Source of the DNA: Ophiura sarsii
Taxonomy: Eukaryota; Echinodermata; Ophiuroidea; Amphilepidida; Ophiuridae
NCBI GenBank assembly: GCA_035610835.1
Contig: CM069448.1
Span: 26,995,905-27,059,904 of the forward strand
Length of the DNA stretch: 64,000 nucleotides
Reading direction: 5' to 3'
How positions within the stretch are numbered: position 1 is the stretch's first letter; every line of letters starts with the position of its first letter. The notes beneath the pieces are model-generated. The model saw only the letters and a program-made list of their open reading frames with translations. It had not been told where the DNA came from and ran no database searches. Shown one piece after another: positions 22,229 to 33,866 of the stretch. A program made the translations under genes and the position numbers.

Positions 22229-23980
22229 TGGGGCCCTCACATGTATCCGTGTGAGCTGAGCGGCCCATTACCGTGTGAAAAATGGGTGCGGACGGCGGCA
22301 CACACGGTGGGCCGTTTCCCGTCCGTTGAACACGTTCAGGGGACTTTGCCGGCCACCTGAGTTTTGAACATGCTCAAAACTCCTGGCGGGTGAGTAAAAG
22401 CGGCGGCGAACGATGAGAGTCCGGTATGAAGACGGTATAAGGACGGCGCACCCGTTTGCACCCGTTTCGCACCCGTTTCGCACACATTCACAGGGCGGTG
22501 ATGGACGGTGGTGGACGTCGACCATCTTAGCGACGGACTGCGAATGGCCGCATGCAGCCTGGTAACCGTTCGCGGAACGGACTCTCAGCAGGCATGTTGC
22601 AACTCTCTAAATGTAAAAGAGCTAAAACTCACTCTTTCGAGAGCTCCAGGAGGGACAGCTCTTTTTTTGGAGTGAAATTCACTCTTAAAAGATCGATTTT
22701 CACTCTAAAAAGAGTTAAAATCACTCTGAAAAGAGTGGAAATCACTCTTAAAAGAGTGACAAATCACTCTGAAAAGAGTGGAAATCACTCTTAAAAGAGT
22801 GACAAATCACTCTGAAAAGAGTGAACTTCACTTCTTAGAAGAGCCGTCCCTCCTAAAGCTCTCGAAAGAGTGAGGTTTAGCTCTTTTACATTTAGAGAGT
22901 ATTATAGATGTTGGTCGTACGGATTCCGGAATGCAAATGAAGCGGCGAGCTTGAGCGATCAGCTTGAAAAGGGCGGTTTGATGATGTAATCAAGACGTTT
23001 CGGCCGGTACCCAGGCGTTCCGACCGGTTAGGAACCGGTATGGAGGTGGTATGCACACGGTGAGGACACGGTGAGAACGGTAAGCTAGAACTGTATGAGG
23101 CCGGTGATCCCGGGACAAGGCCGGTGAGAACCCGGGACAGACCCGGTGTAGAACGGTATGGACCGAGGACCCGGTGAGGAGGTGTTATGCAAAGAACGGT
23201 AAGCTAGAAATGTATGAGGACGGTGAGCCCGGTACCCGACCGGTGAGGACTCGGTATAGACCCTGTATATAACGTTATGGACCCGGTGACCACAACAAAA
23301 GATGAATGCGCCCGTTGACATTTTACTGATTGTTTGGACTCTGTTGATTTTCTATTAGACGGTAAGGTGGCCGCATACCATTACCGCCCTTTGCGAACGG
23401 GCGCGAAACGGGTGTGCCGTCTTTATACCGTCCTCAAACCGGGCTCTCACCGTTTGCCGCCGCTTTTACTCACCCGGCAGGAGTTTTGAGCATGTTCAAA
23501 CTTCCTGCCGGGCGCGGATGGCTGGCAATGTCCCCGGCAACGTGTTCAACGGACGGGAAACGGCCCACCGTGTGACATCACCGTGTGCCACCGTCTGCAC
23601 CAATTTGTCACACGGTAATGGGCCGGCCAGCTCACACGGATACATGTGAGTACAAATGTATTTTACAGAGATTCCCGTAATGTGAGCGAAGCGGCGAGCT
23701 TGAGCGCTCAGCTTATACAGGGCAGTTTGATGACGTTATCAAGGCGGTTCGGTCGGTGTACCCAAGCGTTTTGGCCGGTGAGGACCTGGTGAGGAGGTGG
23801 TATGAGCCCGGTTCCAGGCCGATAAGGACCCGGTATAGAACAGTGTGAACCCGGTGACAAAAAATAAATAAATGCGGCCGTTGACATGTTTTGCTGATTG
23901 TTCACCGTGTTGGACTCTGTTGTTTTTCTATAAGACGGTAAGGGGCCGCCCAGCTCACACGGATACATGTGAGGGCCCCA
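22229..23980. mobile_element. GC-rich foldback element with CCGGT-rich core
   Basis: Ends TGGGGCCCTCACATGTATCC and its complement give about 40-bp TIRs. TCA trinucleotides flank both sides. A second internal inverted copy of the left block occurs at 23,330-23,660 (CCGTGTGAGCT, CACCCGTTTCGC, AGTTTTGAACATG blocks). The core repeats ACCGGTGAGGAC-like phrases. Base composition is much richer in GC than its surroundings. No transposase. Confidence 0.72.
22602..22900. repeat. Foldback element with ACTCTTTT/AAAAGAGT core, nested in 22,229-23,980
   Basis: ACTCTCTAAATGTAAAAGAG at the left is inverted at the right end. The arms run about 60 bp through CACTCTTTCGAGAGCT and GGAGGGAC. The centre is a chain of palindromic AAATCACTCTTAAAAGAGTG units with a period of about 42 bp. 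Confidence 0.82.
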
Positions 23981-24442
23981 TCAGGAGCATGGTTCTAAGA
24001 ATCAAGATTTCCTCAATCAAACCGGGACCATGGTAACATAAAATAACTTCTGCATCACTTCAAAAGCAGGAATGTTTACATAATATTAGTTGTGTTGTCA
24101 CATAAATCAGCTTAATATCTACTCATTCATTATGACAACGAAATGATGACCTCCCAGGAGGGTACATCATTGGAAACTGTGCGTTTGTCATTTCAGGCTT
24201 TCTCCGGTGGAGGGGGGAGGCAAGTTGAGGGGGGGGGGGCAAGTTTTCCATCTATCCGAATGACTTCACGCCTTTTTCGAGATTATTGTTTGCAACATGC
24301 GATATTTATTCACTATACAGTGAATTTGACCACAATTATGTTACATTTTGCTTTGAACAAGCTTTGAAATGATACCCTTAAAATATGCGCGCGTAGCGCG
24401 CAAGATAAAACTATATGTTTATTAAATTGGTGTCGATTCAAC

Positions 24443-25482
24443 CAGGGGCGGAAATTTCTTGTTAGGTGTGGGGGGGATGATAAGTTTGGCCCCTAAAAAA
24501 ATTAATTTAGCTGGTACCATCCAGGCGGTGCACAGCACCGCACTCCGAGCTATGCTCGGACAGGGGGGAGTCTGAGGAGGGATGTGCCCCCCTCCGAAGT
24601 AGAACAAATTTCAATTTTCAAACTCATTTGGTGCGATCTGGTGTATACTTTTGATGAATATTGTATTGAAAAGCCATCGCTTCATTTTCAATAAATATTT
24701 TGTTTTTTATCAATGAACAAAAGAAGTTGAGCATTTCTTATACTGATATATTCTTGATTTTAGTATAGATGGTTTAAAAGCTCCAACAGGGGGAGTCTGA
24801 TGGGGGATGTGCCCCCTCAGAAGTAGAAAAAAATTCAATTTTCAAACTCATTTGGTGTAATCTGGTGTATACTTTTGACCAATATTGTATAAAAAGGCTA
24901 TCACTTCATTTTCAATAAATATCTTGTTTTTTATCAATGCACGAAAGAAGTTGAGCATTTTTATACTGATATATTCTTGATTTTAGTATAGATGGTTTAA
25001 AAGCTCCAACAGGGGGCGTCTGAGGGTGGGGGATATGCCCCCCTGAGAAGTAGAAATTTTTTCAATTTTCAAACTCATTTCGTGCGATCTGGTATACTTT
25101 TGACCAATATTTTATTGAAAAGCAATCACTTTATTTCTGATCAATATTGGCTTTTTAAATAGGCAGATAGGCCTATACCAGAAAGAAGTTAATTAGTTAC
25201 CTCCAAAAGATGGATTCTTAACGTACATACGCGTATGTATCCTAACCAACGTACAATAAACTCCAAACGTTCTTATGTCCCTCCCTCCATCTCTTTTTCC
25301 TTTTTTTTCTTCTCCTTTTTCCCCTTTTTTCTTTCTTTTTTTCCTTTTCCCCCCTTTTTTCCTTTTTTTTTTGGTAGATGTGAAAAATCAGGGGGGGATG
25401 ATTACATTGACCATCCCCCCCAGGTCAAAAAGTGGGGGGGGGGGGGATAAATCCCCCCATCCCCCCCGGGATTCCGCCCTTG
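24443..25482. mobile_element. hAT-like element with three internal direct repeats, 8-bp TSD
   Basis: Ends CAGGGGCGGAAAT and ATTCCGCCCTTG are flanked by a perfect 8-bp duplication GATTCAAC (24,435-24,442 and 25,483-25,490). The inside is three direct copies of a roughly 230-bp unit (AATTTTCAAACTCATTTGG, then TATACTTTTGA, then AAGAAGTTGAGCATT), followed by a pyrimidine tract at 25,275-25,375 and G/C tracts. The same unit reappears in 45,176-46,442. Confidence 0.82.
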
Positions 25483-25944
25483 GATTCAACCGATTGCTCC
25501 TTAAAATTGGATAGAAAAGAAGTAAAATGCCTTCAATTTAACCGAATGGGTGCTGCTTCAACCGAATGATAGCAGAGTCGTGGGGACCCGATTCGTTAGC
25601 AGGTCCATTTTAGGTTTTTCGCTTACATCACAGTGTACATGTACTTTGTTTAACTTTCAACATTTTTTGCATTATAAGGATTTCTTGTAAATGTGACTGT
25701 CAATCGGGCTGTCAATTTAGTCTTGTCTTTCTTCTTTGTCCATTTAGCAAAATATTATATTCTCAAATCTGAGCTATTGGTCAGCTGCTGTCCTTTAGTC
25801 ATCTCCATTCGTGTTAATTATTTCTTTTGATGTTGATGATTCCATTTCCTCAAACTTTACTACTTTACAACTTGTTTGGTTTCTTTTAATACTTATTAGC
25901 AATGTTATAAGGGAGGAGGTAGAACTTATTGAATGACCCTCGTA

Positions 25945-27477
25945 TAAGCCGTTTACCAGCCACTCGATATGCCCACATTTTGTTTATAGTGTTGAAAATG
26001 TAGAATAAAATGCGCGCTTCGTTTTTAAACAAAAATAGTTCAGAAAAAACCTTCCTGAAGCCAACTTGAATGTGTTTAAAATTGAGTTTATTAAAATCAA
26101 GCCAACATTGATGAATTGAAACTAATTCGCGCGAAGTGTGAAACCTTGGTCAACTTTAACGCTACATGTAGTATGGTCTAGTATGACATCAAACATAATT
26201 ATAATATATAGGGCCTTTAGGGGGAGTCCCCACATGAAATTCGAGGGGAGGAGAGTCTAGCATGTCCAACCCCCCCCCCCCCCCCCCGTTACAGCGAGGA
26301 AAACCCGGGTAAAAATAATGGTGTAAAACTCTTGTAAATGGTTGCCTCCATGCCTCCGGTACATGCAAATTACATACTGTTTTTAAAGTTCGTATAAGCA
26401 GTGTTCAAAGGTCACTGCTCACATCAAGGTGTTTATATGCTATCTTACTGTCTAACATATGGAGGTAATAAGTTAAACAAATAATGCGATAAGAAACTAC
26501 TACAATACAAGACAGATGAAATACAATAATACAAACATATCAATTTCTGAAGTGTTACCTTACGATCAGTAATATTTGTTTAGATGTTCTTCTGCACTTG
26601 TACTGTAGTTACATTATTACTACAACATATAAACTCCTCAAAAAAGTTCGGAAACTGTTTTCAATCACCAATTTCTCGGATATTTCGTAATGTATTCATA
26701 TTGTGTTTCCTCTCTATGAAAAGCTGATGTGTTCCTTTTTCCAAAGATACCTCATTTGTAGCAATCACTTTTTTTGAGAACAATCTGAATGTGCCCAAAT
26801 TGCCACTTTTTCGTGCTCAAAAGAACAAAGTGTTACTTAGATAGACAACTATAACTGTGTAGAGTGATGCTCTATTGACTTTTGAGCACAAAATAGTGAT
26901 GATTTTGGCACATTCAAATTTGAACTAAAAGAGATATTTGAGACATTCTTGAATACCGTATTCCACAAGATGGCCGCCAATGATGTTAAAATGTACGTGA
27001 AATGGCCAGAAAATGTCCCATTAAATAATAGTTTTACAGTGGAGACCTAAATTGATCAGCTCCCGGAAACTAATTCTTAGCGAAATTAATGCTAATGAAA
27101 ACAAGGGTTTAGACCGCTCCCCATCAAGACAAATATTGATTTAAGTGGCGACGAATTAACACATACCTAATACTCATTTTAATGGCGTTATTTCCCCAGT
27201 AAATCAAAAAACTATGATATAAGGATCATCAAACTATGATATAAGGACAGAATATCGTCAAGTATTATTTAGTATTGCCTATGACTATCCCTTTACCTTC
27301 GGTTCAAACTTTATACGTTCGGTTCAAGTGAGCAGTGTTGCTATAAATGGTGAAGGAGCCAAAAGGCTCCCACTAAACTTTATAATTGACATGGTCCACC
27401 CGTGTCTCACATCACGCAAAATGACGCCCAGTCATGCTCCTGTGGTATAAACTTGGCAACATCGTAAACCCTGGTAC
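25945..27477. other. AT-rich spacer with a small foldback
   Basis: A C-run near 26,270 and a foldback at 26,788-26,915 (AATGTGCCCAAATTG...TTGGCACATT with GTGCTCAAAAG/CTTTTGAGCAC). A lone transposon-like end CTCCTCAAAAAAGTTCGG at 26,634 has no partner in view. No gene. Confidence 0.5.
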
Positions 27478-27983
27478 GGGAATACTCCCCGGGGGGCCCA
27501 GTCAAACATAATAGTGTACACAGGCGTGACCAAAAAAACGCGTAAAAAGGGGTGTTTTTCAGTGTTGGACGCGTCACGCGAGTGACACGTTAAGGGTATC
27601 AAAAACGCTGATTTTCAAGAAAAAGGGTGGCTTAAAATACCTGTCGAACGTGTTTAGGGTAACTTGTTTTGTTCTCCGTTCCCAGAAGAATGTTATCCCC
27701 GTTTTTGCGATTTCTTTTGAGCGTCTCATTTCCAATTTGAGAATGCATGTGTGTCACTCGTCTCTACAGCGTCATAATCGTAAATAGACAAAACTTGTTT
27801 AGGGGGTCATATTCTGGCAAGAACTTGTTTAGGGGTCAAAATTTGCAAGGAAAGCGCGCTAAAAACTTGTTTAGGGGGTAATTTTGCTTGCAGGGTAAAA
27901 CTTGTTTAGGGGGTGTCTGGAAAAAATTTGGTCACGCGTGTGTACACCATTATGTTTGACTGGCCCCCCTGGGGAATACTCCC
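27478..27983. mobile_element. TIR element with internal CTTGTTTAGGGG repeats
   Basis: About 54-bp TIRs (GTCAAACATAATAGTGTACA blocks, outer GGGAATACTCCCC). Inside, AACTTGTTTAGGGG recurs about five times at irregular spacing. Same plan as 11,753-12,287, different sequence at the ends. Confidence 0.85.
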
Positions 27984-28215
27984 GGTCAAAAATACAAATT
28001 CACATTTATTCGTAAAAACTATAAACTAAGCAAAAACTAAAAGGATTTCGTCGGCCATGAGGGTTTTAATTAGTAAATAATGGTTAAAGAACAAACTTTA
28101 AAATATTTATACCGACTTAAATCCGTTGGGGAAGTGCAGGGGGTGATTTCGGTTTCCGAATTAACATCGCCTACAAATCCTTATAGATCTACCCCTGATA
28201 CCGGCCTTTAACTAT

Positions 28216-28251
28216 ATCTTCTTCTTCTTCTTCTTCTTCTTCTTCTTCTTC
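28216..28251 (-). repeat. (GAA)n tail of LINE
   Basis: Twelve CTT triplets on the + strand, i.e. a GAA-repeat 3' tail for the - strand LINE that ends here. Microsatellite tails are usual for RTE-like elements. Confidence 0.85.
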
Positions 28252-30543
28252 TTCGGCCTCCGTCAGATTTGACGATTGGCTGCCATACGATCACATCTCC
28301 GGATCATCTTTCTCCAAGCTACTCTGTCTTGTGCCAGACGCTTGGCCTTTATAAGACTCATACCAGTCCATTCCTTGATGTTGTCAAACCATTGTTTCCT
28401 TTTTGACGACCTCTTTTCCTGCTGCCTTCCACTTTCCCTTCTATGATGTGGAGTGCCAGTAAGCTACCACTGCCTCTAATGATGTGCCCGAAGTAGGCCA
28501 GCTTTCTTTTGATAAGCTCTCCTAGCAGTTGTCTCTTTACACCAAGTTCTTTCAAGATACTTATGTTGGTTCTTTTCTCCTTCCAGTTAACTCTTAACAT
28601 TCTTCTTCAGATCCACATTTCAGCAGCCATTATGCGATTCTGCTTTGGTTAGAGTCCATCCCTCCAGACCGTAAAGGAGCACGCTCCATACCAATGCTTT
28701 TACAATCTTTGTTTTAAGGTTTGTTGTGAGGTTGCGGTCATTCCATAGGTCCTGGAGTTCTATCATCCTTCCCTTGGCCATTCCGATTTTAGTTCTTATC
28801 ATGCTTATATCAGCTGTGCAACTGACAGATGTGGTTTTCACAGAGCCTCTTTGAAGCGACTGACTTGTTCAACATCCTCACCATCGATTGAGATATTACA
28901 ACAGGCTGTTCTTCTCCAGTTGTTAAGAAGTTTTGTCATTTTGACATTGAGCTTCAGATTGAGCATCCTGCCTGCATCATTTACGGCTGATGTTAGCCTC
29001 TCGATGTCTTCTTCAGAGGTTTCAAAAAGTGCAGTGTCATCGGCATATCTGAGATTTGAAATTGGTGTACCGCCTACTTTTATCCCATACTGGTTTACAT
29101 CAGCGTCTCTCATGAATTTTCTGTGTAGGAGATGAACATGTGTGGTGAAGCAATGCATCCCTGCCTCACACCTTTACCTAGGTTGAATTCATCTGTGTTT
29201 TCACCATTCCATCTGATCCTTGCCTTCTGATTCACATAGAGGGATTGAAGCAGTGCTGCAAGATGTTCTGGAAATCCAAACCTATATCATTGCAGAGAAA
29301 AGCTTGATGTGGCTCACAGAGACAAATGCTTTAGAATAATCTATGAACATGATGAAAGCTTTCTGATCTATTGCAATGATTTTCTCCATCAAGATCTGCA
29401 GACAAACCAGTATATCGACAGTACCCCTGCCTTTCCTGTAAGCGGCTTGCTCTTCTGGAAGTTCTTGATCTAGTTTGACTTTCAGGCGTAAGATGATGAT
29501 CATCAGTAGCACCTTACTTGTATGGCTGATGAGGGCAATTGTCCTGTAGTTGGAGCACTGTTTGCGGTCGCCTGATTTGAACAGCATGACAAATTCTTGC
29601 ACTTTCCAGTGATTTGGCCAGTCGCATTTGATCCAGATGCATGTACATAACTGATGTAGTGCTTTAATTCCGTGCTGGCCTGTTGATTTTATGAGCTCAG
29701 CAGGAATGGCCTGGTGATTTCCCATCCTTGAGTTTCTTGACAGCATACATCACTTCATCCATTAGCGGGGGAGGTTCCATGTCATCGTCAAATGCTCTGT
29801 TTATTTTTGTCAGTGGTGTTTCTCCATCTGGACTTTCAAAGAGTGAGGCACCGTACTCTCTCCATCTGTTCATGATATTTGATGGTTCACTTATCACTGC
29901 TCCATCTGTGTTTTTTACACATGCTTGGTTTGATGGAGTGGATTTATTTCGGAGTGATCTGATCTGATTGAACATTGCTTGGATTTTCCATTTGCATCAA
30001 AGTCCTTTATTTGTAGACATTGCTCTTCAAGTCATAATGCCTTATCCCTTCTGATTTGTCTTTGAATTTCAGCACGCACTTCTTTATATCGCTCTACTTT
30101 GGCTGGGGAGATTTGCTTGCGTAGTTGACTTTTTTCCTCAGCTAGTTTCAACACTTCTTTGCTGATCCATGGTTTCTTTGGGGATCTTTTGACTCTTCCA
30201 AGTGTCTCCTCAGCTGTTTCAGATAAGATGTTTTTGTAAGTCATCCATAGTGATTCTGGAGATATGTTAGATGGGTCTTGAAGGAGAGCTCCTGCTTCAA
30301 ATCGCTTTTCTGTCTCAGATTCAAACTTGGCTTTCGTAGTTGGGTCGTTAAGCATTTTCACATCCAGTTTGCCTTGTTTTCTATTGTGTTTGTTACATAC
30401 TGGTTTTGCTCTCATCTTTCATGCCAGTAGTAATTGATCTGTGTCACAATCAGCACCGGGGTAGGATCGTACATCTGTTATACTTGACTCCCATCTTTTG
30501 TTTATAAGGATGTAGTCAATCTGGTCAAGTCTATAACAGCGGT
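28252..30543 (-). pseudogene. 5'-truncated RTE/CFDP2-type LINE (endonuclease C-terminus + reverse transcriptase), frame-broken
   Basis: Reading leftwards from 30,543: end of an apurinic-type endonuclease (DQIDYILINKRW, then GADCDTD), a linker with KRSPKKPWISKEVLKLAEEK, RT fingers (KDGKSPG; WPNHWKVQEFVMLFKSGDR; NYRTIALISHTSKVL), palm (QAAYRKGRGTVDI; FIMFIDYSKAFVSVSH), RLGKGVRQGC-like block near 29,170, catalytic LRYADDTALF near 29,060, then SVLLYGLEGWTLTK and KRKLAYFGHIIRG. At least five frame changes or stops make it non-functional. The 5' end (most of the endonuclease) is missing, as expected for aborted reverse transcription. Confidence 0.92.
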
Positions 30544-32402
30544 AATAAAAATCACAGGTGGTAGCCTAAAAAAATAATATATTATGACTTTTTTTCTCGA
30601 ATTTTGAACTTTTGATTTGAATAAATCTGAAATAGTACTAATTTCAATGACAAATTGAAGTTAAAGTGTGAATTTCTCAACACAACAACTTTCAAAAGTA
30701 AGACTTTGGGCTTCTTTCCACCCAGAAAATTATCCAATTTAATTGAATCTAAATAAAGTGTATGGGTATAAACTTTAACATTTTCTGTCAGAATACTTTA
30801 AGCTAATTTCGTTAATAACCAATGGATTACACTCGTTCGATCAGCAAACAATGTGAACATTATTCATTTATGAACATTAACACAAGAAATCAGCAAAACT
30901 GTGTTAATTAAGTTTCTTAAGTCCCCACTGTACTAGTACCATGTTATATCTAGTTCTTCCTAGACGGACCAAACCAGGATACCACTGTTTTTCCACGTTA
31001 AACATAAAAGAAAAGAAAAGTCCAATCTACTATAAATGTGTAACTGAATTCAATAATGTCCATGCAAAAAATGTTTCGCGCAAAATCAAAAGTTAAAAAT
31101 TGACATCATAAAATAAGTTTTGAAAGAGCAATAAGAACATCAATTATCAGTAATGACAATTTTGGAATAGCTGGCAGTTTGAAGTTTTGATTGCAATTAA
31201 AACTTCTTTTGACTTGTCTTTGACCAGGCATGCCAGGGATACACTTTAACCTTAAATAGCGTTGCCTCAGTTGTAGACATGGAATTAAACATCCAAAGCA
31301 GGGCCGGAATTGGATTAATCTGGAAATCAAGCTAAATATAATGTAGGCCAATGCATCCTTTAGGCCTATAACCTTTTTTCGCACCGAGTAATGACACCGT
31401 GAAAAAAAGTTATAGGTAGTTATCCTCCAACTTTGACCAACCTAAAGAGCAATTTCATCTTTAAAAAATGAAATGATTAAAGTCGGTGCTTTCCATTTAT
31501 TTTATTTTTTATCTTTATAAATGGAATCATCTTGGGCATGGATTATCCCTTTTAAAGGGCAATTTATAATAAAACGGAGGTATCTAAATTTATAAATTAC
31601 CTTACTTTGCACTACTTACAAAGCTGTTTGAAATTTGGAAGAATGTCTAGAAACCCTCCATAGATTGCTATTTTCTATTATATCTTGCAATACATCCTGT
31701 AATGTGGTATAATTGGTGCGATATGTATTCGGTGCATATTCATCATTTTAAAATTACCAAAATGTCCGCGAAATAACCGAATCACAATTTTCATTTTATT
31801 TTAGGCCATGAAAAAATAAACAAATTGTACATGAAATAGTAATAATCATGTTTAGCAATCTTTTACCTTGTGTTAAGCATTTTTTTCTATCCATTTTGGA
31901 GTTTTCGTTATCAAATTGGGGCAAATCTACTCAGACATGTCAAATTCAGTTTTGGCCACTTTCATGTGCAGTGAACTCTTAGAATCATCATTCAGTGTGA
32001 TTGAACATAATCAATAAAATCAATAATAATCTAACTGGTACATGGTGATATGTAGTTCAATTTGTGCAGAAAACATATTTCCTCCATATTATCATGAAAA
32101 CCACAGAATATTTGAATATTAAATGTATTTTATACAATACATTGATGAATACTATAAATCATCATTGGGATCTCAAAGGCATTGTTTCAGTTGAAAATCC
32201 AATTCCTGTCCAAAAGTGGCCAAAGTGGGATTCGCCGTGTGGGAGCACTGCACTGGTCATCCAGAATTGAAATTGATATAGCGCTGAGTTTACCAGCCCT
32301 AAACATGTTATATGGGAGTAATCATATAGCTTCAGTTAGAATACTAGTGCTGCTCCCTTATACGCTCGTTCTTGATTCGAAGAACTAGTGCTATAATACT
32401 AC
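30544..32402. other. AT-rich spacer, nothing recognised
   Basis: No exon, transposon end or RNA gene is supported. Open frames are short and without motifs. Confidence 0.5.
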
Positions 32403-32700
32403 AATAGTCCTGTACAACTGATGTGCAACGAGGATCGAGAACACTACACCCACGTCACACCTGCATTTTGCGGATGATTGTTCAATTTTAATTCAGTTAT
32501 ATTCATCAAAAATGAATGTAAGTCGGCACATCTTGACATTTAATTAGTACATATATGTATGCACATTGAAGCACCATGAAATGGGCATTTCCCTCTGAAT
32601 GTATTAATTCAGCAGCAGCTACAAAATCTGTATGTATTGTGATTCAGGAGGAAAGTATGTCATAACAAATTATGCCACTCATCTCAACCACTAAAACATC
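32403..32700 (+). repeat. Duplicated segment, uninterrupted ('empty site') copy
   Basis: From AGTCCTGTACAACTGATGTG through ATTCATCAAAAATGAATG to CATAACAAATTATGCCACTC this matches 39,803-39,916 plus 40,782-40,970, except that the latter carries an insertion. It is the pre-insertion form of that site. Confidence 0.9.
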
Positions 32701-33516
32701 TATTAACTTTTATATAGAGGAAATTAAAATTAAAAGAGGATACAGCAAATTACCTGCATATCATATAAATTCAGCGTGTTGCGAAACAAATTTGGTCAAA
32801 CGTGGAATTTACCAAAATAAGTCCATTTAAAAAATCGTCAGATTTAAAATAAAAAAAAATTCCTTAGAAAGCTAACTATGCAAATGTTAAAATTATAAGC
32901 ACCTGACCAGTCATGATAGTATCATAGCTAAATAAATGCACCCTAATCAGGTATAAATAATTCTGAAACATCCTGTATAAGAAGTGAGAGAGAATGACGA
33001 GAAGTAGGGTAACTTGGGGTAAGTGGGACACTTAAAAGGTGTTTGGAGCACGTAAGAACCTATTGAAATTTTTTGCTAAGATTGCGTATAAATGAAGTTC
33101 CATCGATGTGCAACTCATTTCTAAAATAAAAAATAGGGGTCACCGACTTCGTTTTTCCACGAGAATGATTTTAAAAAACACTTTTTTCGAGCAAAATAAC
33201 ATAGAGGTCTATGGGAAATACGGATTTTTTTACACGTTTTGCTTCATAGCAAAAAAACTAGATTGAAATGTTATGCCGGATTTTTTTTAAAAAGATGCGC
33301 AAGTATATGGCCTTTTTATTTCTTAAATAAAAAATGGGGGTCAACGACTTACTTTTTCCACAATTTAACGAAAAGTGTCCTTTTTTTAGTGTTAAAAAAA
33401 GTGCTGCCGTGGAATACCGCGTATGACGCGAAAGAAAAGGCGCTTCATTGCCTGCGTATTTATTTGTACGCGTATTCAGACAAACGCCCACCCACCGCGC
33501 GCACACTCCCTATTAA

Positions 33517-33862
33517 AGGTATATTATGTGATCTTTCCAGGGAACGCCCTCAACAGCGAAAAAAAAATTGAAAGCAGATTTTCTTGCAGATTTACATTTC
33601 TGATCATAAATCATGCATACATTCCAAGTTACAGGGCGATACGATTCTTAATTACTTCAAAATCATGGTTTTAGAGTTTATATTTTTCACTCTAAATTCA
33701 CTCTAAAACCATGATTTTGAGGTAATTAGGAATCGTATAGCTCTGTAACTTGGAATGTATGTATGATTTATGATCGGAAATGTAAATCTGCAAGAAAATC
33801 TACTATCTAAAAATAAATCATGAATAGAGGGCGCTCTCTGGAAAAGATCACATAATATGCCT
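33517..33862. mobile_element. TTAA-flanked palindromic MITE (copy 3)
   Basis: AGGTATATTATGTGATC start, complementary end, TTAA on both sides (33,513-33,516; 33,863-33,866). The central hairpin is shortened relative to copies 1 and 2. Confidence 0.88.
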
Positions 33863-33866
33863 TTAA

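Larger units (their letters stand above)
21706..25944. mobile_element. Composite: mariner-like ends enclosing nested elements
   Basis: GAGGGTCGTTCAATAAGTTC at 21,706 and its near-complement ending GACCCTCG at 25,944 resemble mariner termini. Subtracting the two large elements nested inside (22,229-23,980 and 24,443-25,482) leaves about 1.4 kb, close to a normal mariner length. The remaining sequence (21,736-22,228, 23,981-24,442, 25,483-25,914) has no intact transposase. The left end lacks a clean TA-C start, so the pairing is an inference. Confidence 0.5.

Noticed and set aside
29728..29967. + strand frames across the LINE at 28.2-30.5 kb
   Set aside because: They are antisense shadows of the reverse-transcriptase coding strand.
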